A DNA stretch of 64,000 nt. Origin: Gaoshiqia sediminis (lineage in GTDB: Bacteria; Bacteroidota; Bacteroidia; Bacteroidales; Prolixibacteraceae). The translations under genes were made by a program, and so were the position numbers. Positions 8,264 to 17,064 of the stretch are shown here, piece by piece. Location: positions 62,001-126,000 of the forward strand of contig NZ_JAPAAF010000007.1 of the NCBI RefSeq assembly GCF_025907915.1, in the 5' to 3' direction. The stretch's first letter is position 1, and each line of letters opens with the position of its first letter. The notes under the pieces are model-generated. The model worked only from the letters and a program-made list of their open reading frames with translations, ran no database searches and was not told the origin of the DNA.

Positions 8264-8293
8264 AAAAAAGCAGGCTATTCGGCCTGCTTTTTT
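8264..8293. terminator. Bidirectional intrinsic terminator
   Basis: A perfect 12-bp stem, AAAAAAGCAGGC (8264-8275) pairing with GCCTGCTTTTTT (8282-8293), encloses the loop TATTCG. The A-run on one side and the T-run on the other make it work in both directions. It lies between the convergent purF-like gene (ends 8194) and the glsB-like gene (ends 8312). Confidence 0.9.
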
Positions 8294-8311
8294 ATGTATA
8301 TCGGTGTCGTG

Positions 8312-9274
8312 TTACTTCACTTCCGGAAAAACATTGTTGTCGTCTTTCTCCCGGATGTAAGTCTCAATGTGACGGTCTTTTTTTACCTCGTAAATGTCTT
8401 TGATTGTAACAATGATCCCTGTTTCTTCTACGTCGCCAAAGCGGTCGTTCAGTACGGTACCAAATGTCTTCATGGAAGGGCTCAGGTTCATGTAGGCATT
8501 GATTAGCGGGGGGATGTTTTCGCCGTGTTCCCGAACCTGTTGGGCTAATATTTTATAGTCTTCTTTGTAAGAACCACTGTTGAAAATTTTGCCTAGGGCT
8601 GCATCGTTCAAATCCAGGGTCATCGGTTTCTTTGGATAAACCAAGTTGTTGTGGTCGCGGAAATACTTTTGGAAGAAAAATAAAATCAGGTTTCTGGCTT
8701 CCGTGTTAAAATGCGTGTACATAGTTACCTTGCCAAAAAAGTATTTGATTTCAGGGTGGTCAACGGTCAGTGCGCCCAATCCGTCCCATAAATTGTCAAG
8801 GGCAAACAGGGCTTTGGCCCCGGCTTTGCTCGATTGATAGGTTGGCTGAACAAACGAACGGCCCAGCTCCAGTGTGTAAGGCAGGTAGTCGCGAATAAAC
8901 TCGTCCGAAAAATGAAACAAGCGGGATGTGGCCAGTTTAACTTCCCCGTTTTCGTCGAGCGGGAGTCCATCGCATAAAATGTAGCGGTAGCCTCCAAGGA
9001 TTTCCTGCGCATCCGGATCCCAGACAATAAGTTGTTTATAAGGGTTTTCGTTCGTGTCGTATTGGTCAATGTCCAAATCTTTCCCCGTTCCGCCGCCTGC
9101 ATCCCGAAAAGTAATTTCCCGAAGGCGTCCGATTTCACGCATGATATTCGGTGAATCGTGGTGGGTGATCACATAAATCTCATTGCCACCTTTATTGGTG
9201 TTTCTTAATAGTTTTTCCGGGGTCAATTCCGCCAGAATAGCTTCTTTCGCTACAGGTGCAGCAATATCCTTCAT
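8312..9274 (-). CDS. glsB: GlsB-like N-acyltransferase (OlsB / hemolysin-type GNAT) for glycine lipids
   Basis: A 320-residue GNAT-fold acyltransferase of the OlsB/putative hemolysin family. Typical segments are REITFRDAGGGTGKDLDIDQYD, then QLIVWDPDAQEILGGYRYI, and LELGRSFVQPTYQ, where acyl donor and fold residues lie. In Bacteroides the homologue GlsB N-acylates glycine with a 3-hydroxy fatty acid, and GlsA then adds the second acyl chain. A PlsC-like partner lies 47 bp upstream on the same strand, which supports the GlsA/GlsB assignment. If the amino acid acceptor were ornithine, the products would be ornithine lipids. The protein acts at the cytoplasmic face of the membrane. The gene ends at a bidirectional terminator. 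Confidence 0.75.
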   Translation of the reverse strand: MKDIAAPVAKEAILAELTPEKLLRNTNKGGNEIYVITHHDSPNIMREIGRLREITFRDAGGGTGKDLDIDQYDTNENPYKQLIVWDPDAQEILGGYRYILCDGLPLDENGEVKLATSRLFHFSDEFIRDYLPYTLELGRSFVQPTYQSSKAGAKALFALDNLWDGLGALTVDHPEIKYFFGKVTMYTHFNTEARNLILFFFQKYFRDHNNLVYPKKPMTLDLNDAALGKIFNSGSYKEDYKILAQQVREHGENIPPLINAYMNLSPSMKTFGTVLNDRFGDVEETGIIVTIKDIYEVKKDRHIETYIREKDDNNVFPEVK

Positions 9275-9321
9275 ACTTATTCTGCTTAATTTTAATGAGC
9301 TACAAAACTAAAAAAAATAAT

Positions 9322-10194
9322 TTAGAATTGGTTTTTTGCCTCTTTTTCATTTTTCCCGGCCAACTGCTCCGGCAGCCTGTAAAGGACCTCGCGTACTTCG
9401 TTGGCCCATTGGAGTTGTGACTTGCTTTTATCGAATGTGTTATACGGAATTGGTTGGCCAAAAGTGAGCGTGAATTTCTGATTTTTATGTTTGAATGTTT
9501 CAGAGGGGAGGAAAAACATTTCCAGGTTCCATTTGATGCCCAGACATGTTCGCAAGTTGGCCAGCCTGTAAAAGAAGTTTGTGTTCCGGCCACTGATATG
9601 TACCGGGATTACATCGCGTTGGTATTCCACTGCTTTTTGGATGAAATGCTTTTTCCATTCGGTGTCGGTAATCTTTCCTTTAATTTTCCGCGAGGCCAAT
9701 CCCGACGGGAAAATAAGAATCTGGGCATCGGAACTGTAGGTTGTATGAATGATGTTGGCAACTTCGCGGCTGTGTCCGCCATGTTTGTTGATGGGTACAA
9801 AGATGCTTTCCAGTTGCGGGATTTTCATCAGAACATCGTTTACCAAAAAACGGACATCGCCAGCTGTGTTATAAACATTGTGTATCAACAACATCGCGTC
9901 GAACCCGCCAAGTGGGTGATTGGCAGCAAAAATGAACCGCCCTTGTCGGGGAACATTTTCAAGCCCGAACACCTGCTGGCTGACGTTGAAATGGTTCACC
10001 ATCGCATTGGCGAAATCAATGCCGCTCAGAGTGCCGTAATTTGCAAGTATTTCGTTGATCTCGCGAATGTGCATCACCCGGTTGATGAACCGGTAAACAA
10101 AACCGGGAAGCAACCTGGCCAAGCGAGGGTTTTTCTCGTTGAATAGTGCTTTTATGTCAATTGGTTTGATGCCGTTTGGATACTCTTCGGACAT
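9322..10194 (-). CDS. glsA: GlsA-like O-acyltransferase (PlsC / lysophospholipid acyltransferase family)
   Basis: A 290-residue protein of the PlsC acyltransferase superfamily. The catalytic block is ANHPLGGFDAML at about 92-103; His and Asp are spaced as in the OlsA/GlsA branch rather than the plain HX4D of PlsC. The second block is FVPINKHGGHSR (about 132-143) and the third IFPSGLASRK (about 160-169). It likely adds the O-linked acyl chain to an N-acyl amino acid lipid. It precedes the OlsB/GlsB-like gene on the same strand, forming a two-gene operon. It is divergent from mraZ, with 306 bp between the start codons. A general 1-acylglycerol-phosphate acyltransferase is the alternative, but the partner gene argues for glycine lipids. 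Confidence 0.75.
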   Translation of the reverse strand: MSEEYPNGIKPIDIKALFNEKNPRLARLLPGFVYRFINRVMHIREINEILANYGTLSGIDFANAMVNHFNVSQQVFGLENVPRQGRFIFAANHPLGGFDAMLLIHNVYNTAGDVRFLVNDVLMKIPQLESIFVPINKHGGHSREVANIIHTTYSSDAQILIFPSGLASRKIKGKITDTEWKKHFIQKAVEYQRDVIPVHISGRNTNFFYRLANLRTCLGIKWNLEMFFLPSETFKHKNQKFTLTFGQPIPYNTFDKSKSQLQWANEVREVLYRLPEQLAGKNEKEAKNQF

Positions 10195-10500
10195 GTTTCT
10201 TTAATTTGTCCCGAAAAATAGAAAAAATAAATGCGATTTGGTGCGGGTGTGCTGCTGTGTTTGTATTTTTGGCGAATGAAACCTATTTATTAACCCCTGT
10301 TGAAAACAGGTGTTGACAATCTAAGTGTCATAATATCAGTGTGTAGTAGGTTTGTGTTAACAGGGCTTGTTGCGTTATTAACATGAAATAAACAGGTAAG
10401 GTGGTTTTTGTTGGTGGAAAAAAGTGACTGAAAGTGACTGAAAGTGGATTTTTGGATAAGAATTTACTAATTTTACAATTGAAAAATAGGCAATTAACGT
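10195..10500. other. Divergent intergenic region between glsA and mraZ
   Basis: This 306-bp AT-rich gap has no plausible gene. It contains a small hairpin (CCTGTT at 10295-10300, AACAGG at 10304-10309), several TTAACA-like words, and the three AAAGTG repeats described separately. It must hold the promoters of both the acyltransferase pair and the dcw cluster. I could not find a perfect TAnnTTTG box at the right distance for mraZ. Confidence 0.6.
10421..10447 (+). promoter_or_regulatory. Putative MraZ operator: three AAAGTG repeats phased by 10 bp
   Basis: AAAGTGACTG occurs at 10421-10430 and 10431-10440, and AAAGTGG follows at 10441-10447, so three direct repeats fall exactly one DNA helix turn apart. 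AAAGTG(T/G) repeats of this spacing are the described MraZ binding site in Mollicutes, and MraZ of other bacteria also binds short direct repeats before its own gene. The array ends 53 bp before the mraZ start. Autoregulation of the dcw operon is the likely role. Confidence 0.75.
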
Positions 10501-10959
10501 ATGGATTTCTCAGCAGAAAAGAACGCAACACTCGACGAAAAAGGAAGGGTCGTTTTGCCTGCCGACTACAAAAATGAGATGGGGGGCAGCATTCCCGGTG
10601 GCCAATTAGCCATCGAGCTGGATCCGTACGAGAAGTGCCTGAATATTTATCCGCTGGCAGTTTGGGAAGAGCAACTCGCTTTTTTAAAGTCCAAACTCAA
10701 CCGGAACAACCGAGAGCAAAGTCGTTTGCTGGATCTGATTTACCGAAACTTCAAAGTAATTCAGGTCCCTGACTCCTGCCGGATGAACTTGCCCAACAAT
10801 TTTCTTGAAAAAGTAAGCATCAAAAAGGATGTGGTTTTTGTGGGGCAGGGAGAACGGATCCGCTTGTGGGATGTCGGGGAGTATGAAGCTTACCTTGGAG
10901 CGGGAGAAGGATATGGAGAATTATTTGGAAAGTATTTTGGGAATTCGGAGGAAGCATAG
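10501..10959 (+). CDS. mraZ: Transcriptional regulator MraZ
   Basis: A 152-residue protein with two SpoVT-AbrB-type halves, the MraZ family arrangement. The first half carries DEKGRVVLPADYK (about 12-24), close to the canonical DxKGRxxxP DNA-binding motif. The second half (PDSCRMNLPNNF, about 88-99) keeps the Arg but has a diverged core. MraZ forms a ring that binds direct repeats upstream of its own operon and regulates the dcw genes. It is the first gene of the cluster, as in most bacteria, and the phased repeats at 10421-10447 are its probable target. Its stop shares one base with the GTG start of rsmH. Confidence 0.95.
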   Translation: MDFSAEKNATLDEKGRVVLPADYKNEMGGSIPGGQLAIELDPYEKCLNIYPLAVWEEQLAFLKSKLNRNNREQSRLLDLIYRNFKVIQVPDSCRMNLPNNFLEKVSIKKDVVFVGQGERIRLWDVGEYEAYLGAGEGYGELFGKYFGNSEEA

Positions 10960-11861
10960 TGGAACAAGTTTACCATATACCGGTGTTGTTGAATGAAAGT
11001 GTTGAGGGACTAAACATTCGCAAGGATGGTGACTACGTGGACGTCACCTTTGGTGGGGGTGGTCACTCCCGTCATATTCTGAATCAGTTATCTACAGGTC
11101 GATTATTTGCTTTCGACCAGGATGAGGATGCAGCGGCGAACGCTTTTGATGATTCGCGCTTTTATTTCATTCGGCATAATTTCAGGTATATCCGTCATTT
11201 TTTGAGGTATTATCAGGTAGAGCAGGTAGATGGCATTTTGGCCGACCTGGGCGTTTCGTCGCACGATTTCGATGTGGCCGAGCGTGGCTTTTCATTTCGT
11301 TTTACCGGCAATCTGGATATGCGCATGAACCGCAACGCATCAAAAACGGCTGCCGATATAATCAACGAGTACGACGAGGAGAAGCTGGTAAGGGTTTTTC
11401 GCGAATATGGCGAAGTTGAAAATGCCCGTCGCTTGGTGAAGCAACTGATGGCTGCCCGACAGGTAAGGCCCATTCGTACTATCGACCAGTTTAAGGAGGC
11501 CATTTCACCTTGTGTTTCAAGAAAGAACGAATCTAAATATCTGGCAAAAGTTTTCCAGGCTTTGCGTATCGAAACCAACGGGGAGCTGGATGTGCTGAAG
11601 GAATTTCTGGAGCAAAGCGCCCGGTTGCTGAAACCCGGGGGCCGCTTGGTGGTCATTACTTACCATTCATTGGAAGACCGGTTGGTGAAGAACTTCATCA
11701 GGACCGGAAATTTCGAAGGAAAGCAGGAGAAAGATTTTTACGGGAATGTCAGTTCAAGCCTGGTAGCGGTCAACCGAAAGGTGATCATACCGGGTGAGGA
11801 AGAAATTGAACGGAACCCACGGGCCAGAAGCGCTAAATTAAGAATAGCAGAAAAAGTATGA
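10959..11861 (+). CDS. rsmH: 16S rRNA (cytosine-1402-N4) methyltransferase RsmH
   Basis: A 300-residue SAM-dependent methyltransferase (MraW/RsmH) that methylates C1402 N4 in the 30S decoding centre. The SAM-binding loop VDVTFGGGGHSRHIL lies at about 27-41. The further family blocks GILADLGVSSHDFD, RGFSFRFTGNLDMRMN and TYHSLEDRLVKNF are all present. The start is GTG at 10959, overlapping the last base of the mraZ stop, with a clear GGAGG-like ribosome site (CGGAGGAAG) just upstream. The length is normal for the family. Its stop overlaps the ftsL start in an ATGA. Confidence 0.97.
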   Translation: MEQVYHIPVLLNESVEGLNIRKDGDYVDVTFGGGGHSRHILNQLSTGRLFAFDQDEDAAANAFDDSRFYFIRHNFRYIRHFLRYYQVEQVDGILADLGVSSHDFDVAERGFSFRFTGNLDMRMNRNASKTAADIINEYDEEKLVRVFREYGEVENARRLVKQLMAARQVRPIRTIDQFKEAISPCVSRKNESKYLAKVFQALRIETNGELDVLKEFLEQSARLLKPGGRLVVITYHSLEDRLVKNFIRTGNFEGKQEKDFYGNVSSSLVAVNRKVIIPGEEEIERNPRARSAKLRIAEKV

Positions 11862-12226
11862 CAAACGAGGCTCAAAAAGACGGAAAAGGCAGAGGCCGCA
11901 AAAACAGCCTGAAGTCGTTCCTGGGAGGAAACATCCTGGCCAGCGAGCGCCTGACCCGCGAGTTGCCATTCGTTTTTTTTATTGTTTTTCTTGGTATTTT
12001 GTTGATTGCCAATCGGTACTGGTCGGAGAAAACGATCAGGCAGATTGAGGCGGTTCAAGACTCTATCAAGGAGCTGCGGGCCGAATCTGTTACCTTCGAA
12101 ACGGAGTTGATGCGGATGAACAGGCCTTCGGAAATAGTCAGTAAAGTCAGGGCGAGCGGACTCGACCTGATGGAGCCGCTGGAGCCGGCGCGTAAATTAA
12201 AAGTAGAGAAATTGGATCAAGAATAA
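11858..12226 (+). CDS. ftsL: FtsL-like cell division membrane protein
   Basis: A 122-residue single-pass membrane protein. A charged cytoplasmic tail (1-45) is followed by one membrane segment (FVFFIVFLGILLIANRYW, about 35-52) and a coiled-coil-like periplasmic stretch rich in Glu/Arg/Met. This is the typical topology of FtsL, which forms the FtsQLB complex that activates septal peptidoglycan synthesis. The sequence itself is poorly conserved, so the call leans on its position between rsmH and ftsI. The Bacteroidota protein is often annotated only as FtsL-like. The gene overlaps rsmH by 4 bp, and its stop is directly followed by the ftsI start. Confidence 0.85.
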   Translation: MTNEAQKDGKGRGRKNSLKSFLGGNILASERLTRELPFVFFIVFLGILLIANRYWSEKTIRQIEAVQDSIKELRAESVTFETELMRMNRPSEIVSKVRASGLDLMEPLEPARKLKVEKLDQE

Positions 12227-14344
12227 ATGGAGATCAGAAAAGACATAACGTTCCGTTTCGGAATCATTTACTTTTTGGCCATATTGATGGGCGTCATCAT
12301 CTTGGTCAAAATTTTTATGATCCAAACCGTTGACACCGGAAAGTGGGAGCAGATTGCCAAAGAACTGAAAACCAATACCACCGAATTGCAAGCCAAGCGC
12401 GGGAATGTTTGTGCCGACGATGGCAGCATTTTGGCAACTTCTGTGCCTTATTACGAATTGCGGCTCGATTTGGCCGCTCCACGGGTTAAGCGGGTGTTCG
12501 ACGAACATGCCGATGAGTTTTCTTTACAGGTGGCCGAATTGTTCAACATCTCAAAGTCCCAGTTCAAGCAAAAACTGACCAAAGCTTATCGGGACGGCAA
12601 CCGGTGGTTCCTGGTTTATCCGCAGAAGGTAAATTACAACCAGCTGCAGCAATTCAAACGGCTGGGAATGATGAAACGCGGCTATTTTGGTTCCGGTCTG
12701 ATCGTGGTGGGCGAAAGCGAGCGGGTGATGCCGCATGGCGATATGGCCAGCCGGACGATCGGCACATTAAACAAAGGCGCTTATGGCGGCATTCATGGAA
12801 ACGTGGGATATTCCGGCATCGAAGGGATCATGGAAAGTTACCTGGCCGGTGAGAATGGGCTGGCATTAAAGCGGAACTATTCCGGCCATTGGGTGGATAT
12901 CCCGATTGTTGAGCCCAAGGATGGGAAAGATGTGGTGACCACCATCAATGTGAATCTGCAGGATTTTACCCAAAATGCGCTGATGCGGCAGATGCTCGAA
13001 TCGCAGGCCGAGTGGGGGACAGCTGTGGTGATGGAAGTAAAAACCGGCGAAATAAAAGCGATTGCAAACCTGGGGCGGCGAAAAGACGGTGCTTATGCAG
13101 AAACGTACAATTTTGCCCTCGGCCATGCCGGTTGCAGCGAACCCGGATCAACCTTTAAGTTGATGTCGATGATGGTGGCCATGGAACACGGCTATGTGGA
13201 TACATCCGACGTTTTTGATACCGGCGTTGGCAAATGGGAGTACCGCGGACAGACCATCTATGATAGTGATTATGGTCATGGTGGACACGGTAAAATCAGT
13301 ATGAAAAAAATATTTGAGTTGTCCTCAAACGTTGGTGTGGCCAAGATCATTACCAAATATTACGAAGGCAAAGAGCGTGATTTTATCGACCGGATTTACA
13401 ATTTTGGGTTAAATAAACCGCTGGGGCTTGGTTTTGCCGGCGAAGGGGTGCCCTATATTAAATATCCCGGTGATCAGGTTTGGTGGGGGCCATCGCTGGC
13501 TTGGATTTCGTACGGCTATGAAATTAAGCTTACCCCGCTGCAAACACTGACTTTTTACAATGCGATTGCAAACAACGGCCGAATGGTTAAACCCAAGTTT
13601 GTAAAGGAGGTGCAAGAAAATGGCTTGCTGGTCAAAGAGTTTAAAACCGAGGTGATAAACCCGGCTATTTGCTCCCGCGAAACGCTGGCAAAGGCTCGTT
13701 TACTGCTAGAAGGGGTTTGTGCCCAAGGTACCGGAAAATCGTTGAACAACCCGTATTTCCCGATTGCCGGCAAAACGGGAACAGCTCAGGTGGCCTATCA
13801 AAACGAAGGGTACACCAAGGGTGGACGAAAAAATTACCAGGCTTCGTTTGCCGGTTATTTCCCGGCCGACGATCCTAAATATTCGGTTATCGTAGTCATT
13901 GTGGGGCCAAAAGGAAAATTTTACGGTGGCTCTGTAGCCGGCCCGGTTTTCAAAGAAGTTGTCGGGAAAGTGTATGCTTCGTTTTTGGAGCCGCGAAATG
14001 AAATGGATGAAGAGCTGATAAAAGTTCCTGAGGTGAAAACCGCTTTTCGCAATGATATTGCCGAAGCTGTGGATGAACTGGACTTGGATATTAACACAAA
14101 GGCTGCGGATGGCGAATTGATCCAAGTGAAAGCAACCGATGAAAAGATCGAAGTTGCCGGTCTGAATGTACAGGAAGGCTCGGTGCCCAATGTGATCGGC
14201 ATGGGTGGATCCGATGCCTTGTTCCTGTTGGAGAAATCCGGTTTAAAAGTGAAAATGAACGGACTGGGCAAGGTGAGGAAGCAATCGGTGCCGGCCGGGA
14301 ACAAGGTAAAAAAAGGACAAACGATATATTTGGAGTTAAGCTGA
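12227..14344 (+). CDS. ftsI: Septal peptidoglycan transpeptidase FtsI (PBP3) with one PASTA domain
   Basis: A 705-residue class B penicillin-binding protein. One N-terminal membrane anchor lies at about 10-28. The catalytic triad of motifs is complete: EPGSTFK with nucleophile Ser308 and Lys311, SSN at 366-368, and KTG at 516-518. A PBP dimer domain (about 50-215) precedes the transpeptidase. The C-terminal ~60 residues (SVPNVIGMGGSDALFLL onward) form a single PASTA repeat, common in Bacteroidota and Gram-positive FtsI but missing in E. coli. FtsI cross-links septal peptidoglycan together with FtsW, also encoded in this cluster. Its stop TGA shares one base with the murE start. Confidence 0.96.
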   Translation: MEIRKDITFRFGIIYFLAILMGVIILVKIFMIQTVDTGKWEQIAKELKTNTTELQAKRGNVCADDGSILATSVPYYELRLDLAAPRVKRVFDEHADEFSLQVAELFNISKSQFKQKLTKAYRDGNRWFLVYPQKVNYNQLQQFKRLGMMKRGYFGSGLIVVGESERVMPHGDMASRTIGTLNKGAYGGIHGNVGYSGIEGIMESYLAGENGLALKRNYSGHWVDIPIVEPKDGKDVVTTINVNLQDFTQNALMRQMLESQAEWGTAVVMEVKTGEIKAIANLGRRKDGAYAETYNFALGHAGCSEPGSTFKLMSMMVAMEHGYVDTSDVFDTGVGKWEYRGQTIYDSDYGHGGHGKISMKKIFELSSNVGVAKIITKYYEGKERDFIDRIYNFGLNKPLGLGFAGEGVPYIKYPGDQVWWGPSLAWISYGYEIKLTPLQTLTFYNAIANNGRMVKPKFVKEVQENGLLVKEFKTEVINPAICSRETLAKARLLLEGVCAQGTGKSLNNPYFPIAGKTGTAQVAYQNEGYTKGGRKNYQASFAGYFPADDPKYSVIVVIVGPKGKFYGGSVAGPVFKEVVGKVYASFLEPRNEMDEELIKVPEVKTAFRNDIAEAVDELDLDINTKAADGELIQVKATDEKIEVAGLNVQEGSVPNVIGMGGSDALFLLEKSGLKVKMNGLGKVRKQSVPAGNKVKKGQTIYLELS

Positions 14345-15798
14345 TGAAGACGTTAAATGAAATACTTTCAGGGTTGAATTATGAACTGGTTAGCGGCGAT
14401 TTGTCGGTTCCTGTCGGGCAAATTCATTTTGACTCGCGCAAGGTGGCACGCGGCGACGTATTTGTAGCTGTGAGCGGCACTCATGTTGACGGGCATGCCT
14501 ATATACCAAAAGCCCTGGAGAACGGCGCTTCGGTGATTGTTGCCGAAAAGTCGGATGTTGAGGTCGGTGCCTCCACTTTGGTGCGAATGGATCATACAGC
14601 GAAGGCAATGGGTTTGCTGGCGGCCAACTACTACGGAAATCCTTCGGCGAACCTGAAAGTAGTTGGGGTTACCGGGACAAACGGAAAAACCACCATTGCA
14701 ACCTTGCTGTACCGTCTCTTTAAAAAAGTAGGCTATAAAGCCGGCTTGATTTCCACGATAAAATATTACGTCGGCGACGAGGAATTTCCGGCTACACACA
14801 CAACACCTGATGCCTTGCAAATCCAGTCGCTGATGGCCGACATGGTGGATGCTGGCTGCCAATACTGTTTTATGGAGGTAAGCTCTCATGCCATCGATCA
14901 GGATCGCATTGCGGGAATTGAATTTGATGGCGGTATATTCACCAACTTGACTCACGATCATCTGGATTACCATAAAACCTTTGCCGAATACCTGAAGGCT
15001 AAAAAGAAATTTTTCGATAATCTTCCGGCCACTGCTTTTGCACTTACAAATGGCGATGAAAAGAATGGTCGCGTGATGCTTCAAAATACAAAGGCTGTGC
15101 AGAAAACCTACGCATTGAAATCGCTGGCCGACTTCAAATGCAAAGTGTTGGAAAAGCACCTCGATGGCATGTTGCTGGATGTGGACGGGACAGAAGTGTG
15201 GACTCATTTCTCCGGGATTTTCAATGCCTACAATCTGTTGTCGGTGTATGCTACGGCTTTGTTGTTAGGCGAAAAAGCGGATGATGTTCTTCCGGCCATG
15301 AGCGAACTGCGCCCTGTGGCTGGCCGATTTGAGATTTTGCGTTCGCCCGACGGGAAATATGCCATCGTGGATTATGCCCACACGCCCGATGCACTGAAAA
15401 ATGTCCTCAGCGGGATCAGTGAGATACGCACTGGCAACGAGCAGGTGATTACAGTGGTTGGCGCTGGTGGTGACCGCGACAAAACCAAACGCCCGGTAAT
15501 GGCGAAAGAGGCCGTTCTGCAGAGCGACAGGGTCATTCTCACCTCAGACAATCCGCGCACCGAAGTGCCCGAGCAAATTATTGCAGATATGGAAGTGGGC
15601 GTGGAAGCGCACCAACGCAAGAAAGTGCTTTCGATTGTGAACCGGAAAGAAGCCATCCGTACAGCCTGCATGTTGGCCCAACCCGGCGACATCATCCTGG
15701 TTGCCGGAAAAGGGCACGAAGATTATCAGGAAATCAACGGGGTGAAATATCATTTTGACGACAAAGAAGTAATCAGCGAAATATTTAATGCAATTTAA
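14344..15798 (+). CDS. murE: UDP-MurNAc-tripeptide synthetase MurE (meso-diaminopimelate type)
   Basis: A 484-residue Mur ligase. The ATP-binding loop VTGTNGKTTIATLL lies at about 110-123. The N-terminal UDP-binding domain includes FDSRKVARGDVFVAV. The C-terminal signature DNPR (residues 402-405) matches the meso-diaminopimelate-specific enzymes; lysine-adding MurE has a different motif there. The enzyme adds the third residue of the peptidoglycan stem, so A1-gamma peptidoglycan with meso-DAP is predicted. VAGKGHEDYQEING near the end is also typical of MurE. It sits between ftsI and mraY, with 13 bp to the latter. Confidence 0.97.
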   Translation: MKTLNEILSGLNYELVSGDLSVPVGQIHFDSRKVARGDVFVAVSGTHVDGHAYIPKALENGASVIVAEKSDVEVGASTLVRMDHTAKAMGLLAANYYGNPSANLKVVGVTGTNGKTTIATLLYRLFKKVGYKAGLISTIKYYVGDEEFPATHTTPDALQIQSLMADMVDAGCQYCFMEVSSHAIDQDRIAGIEFDGGIFTNLTHDHLDYHKTFAEYLKAKKKFFDNLPATAFALTNGDEKNGRVMLQNTKAVQKTYALKSLADFKCKVLEKHLDGMLLDVDGTEVWTHFSGIFNAYNLLSVYATALLLGEKADDVLPAMSELRPVAGRFEILRSPDGKYAIVDYAHTPDALKNVLSGISEIRTGNEQVITVVGAGGDRDKTKRPVMAKEAVLQSDRVILTSDNPRTEVPEQIIADMEVGVEAHQRKKVLSIVNRKEAIRTACMLAQPGDIILVAGKGHEDYQEINGVKYHFDDKEVISEIFNAI

Positions 15799-15811
15799 AA
15801 AGTAGAAAACG

Positions 15812-17062
15812 ATGTTTAGTTTAGTGTATGAATGGTTGAAAGATTACGATGTTCCCGGTTTGGGGATGTTGCCGTACATTTCGTTCCGGGCATCAGCAGC
15901 CATCATTACCAGTTTGTTTATTACGATGGGTTTTGGCAAAAAACTGATCCGTGTGTTGCAGCGCAAGCAAATTGGTGAGGAAGTGCGTGACCTGGGGCTG
16001 GAAGGGCAGATGCAGAAAAAAGGTACCCCAACCATGGGGGGGCTCATCATTTTGGCATCCATCATCATCCCAACCTTACTGTTTGCCCGGCTCAACAACA
16101 TCTACATCATCTTGATGCTGATTACAACTTTCTGGCTGGGGATCATTGGTTTTATCGACGATTATATCAAAGTTTTCCTGAAGGACAAGCAAGGCCTTGC
16201 TGGGAAATTTAAAATCCTGGGACAGGTAAGTTTGGGGATTATCGTGGCTGCCACACTTTATTTGTCGGACGACGTGGTGGTGCGCGAAAAAGTACGCAAT
16301 GCCAAAGGCGACTTTGTAAAAGAAATTGTGGTGGATCACGAAACCGGGCAACAGGAAGTTCGCTTTGTGACCGAAGAAGTGAAATCGACTAAAACCACAC
16401 TTCCGTTTATTAAGAATCACGAGTTTGATTATGAGTGGGTTATCCGTTTTGTGGGAGAAAGTTCCACCTACTTGCGTTGGTTAATCTATGCCGCCGCTAT
16501 TATTCTGATTATTACAGCCGTATCGAATGCCGCCAACCTTACCGATGGTATTGACGGCCTGGCAACCGGTACTTCGGCTATCAGTGGCGCCACGCTCGGC
16601 ATTTTGGCATATGTGAGCGGTAATATTATCTATGCCGATTATCTGAACATCATGTACATCCCCAATATTGGTGAGCTGACGGTGTTTATTGCTGCGTTTA
16701 TTGGGGCAACGGTTGGCTTTTTGTGGTGGAACTCATTCCCGGCACAAGTGTTTATGGGCGATACCGGCAGTTTGGCGTTGGGTGGTATCCTGGCTGTTTT
16801 TGCGGTCATCATCCGCAAAGAAATCCTGATCCCCCTGTTGTGTGGAATCTTCCTGGTCGAAAACCTGTCGGTGATGCTCCAGGTGGGCTATTTCAAATAC
16901 ACAAAAAAGAAATACGGCGAAGGAAGACGGATCTTCCTGATGAGCCCGATCCATCATCATTATCAAAAACGGGGCATTCCGGAACCAAAAATAGTAACCC
17001 GCTTCTGGATTGTTGGGATTGTGTTGGCGGTATTTACCATTGCAACTCTTAAAATGCGGTAA
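15812..17062 (+). CDS. mraY: Phospho-MurNAc-pentapeptide transferase MraY
   Basis: A 416-residue polytopic enzyme that moves phospho-MurNAc-pentapeptide to undecaprenyl phosphate, forming lipid I. Family motifs are [23 protein letters not shown] (catalytic Asp pair), [15 protein letters not shown], and [11 protein letters not shown] near the end. About ten membrane segments are predicted. It is longer than the roughly 360 residues of E. coli MraY. The extra is mostly a charged insertion at about 150-205 (from [12 protein letters not shown] to about KNHEFDYEW), which is seen in Bacteroidota and probably forms an extra loop. The gene lies between murE and murD with short gaps, and is co-transcribed. 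Confidence 0.97.
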   Translation: MFSLVYEWLKDYDVPGLGMLPYISFRASAAIITSLFITMGFGKKLIRVLQRKQIGEEVRDLGLEGQMQKKGTPTMGGLIILASIIIPTLLFARLNNIYIILMLITTFWLGIIGFIDDYIKVFLKDKQGLAGKFKILGQVSLGIIVAATLYLSDDVVVREKVRNAKGDFVKEIVVDHETGQQEVRFVTEEVKSTKTTLPFIKNHEFDYEWVIRFVGESSTYLRWLIYAAAIILIITAVSNAANLTDGIDGLATGTSAISGATLGILAYVSGNIIYADYLNIMYIPNIGELTVFIAAFIGATVGFLWWNSFPAQVFMGDTGSLALGGILAVFAVIIRKEILIPLLCGIFLVENLSVMLQVGYFKYTKKKYGEGRRIFLMSPIHHHYQKRGIPEPKIVTRFWIVGIVLAVFTIATLKMR

Positions 17063-17064
17063 TC

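Noticed and set aside
10195-10420. Possible replication origin or DnaA-box cluster
   Set aside because: TTATTAACA and TTAACA words occur, but none matches the DnaA box TTATCCACA well, and no dnaA, dnaN or gyrB gene is near.
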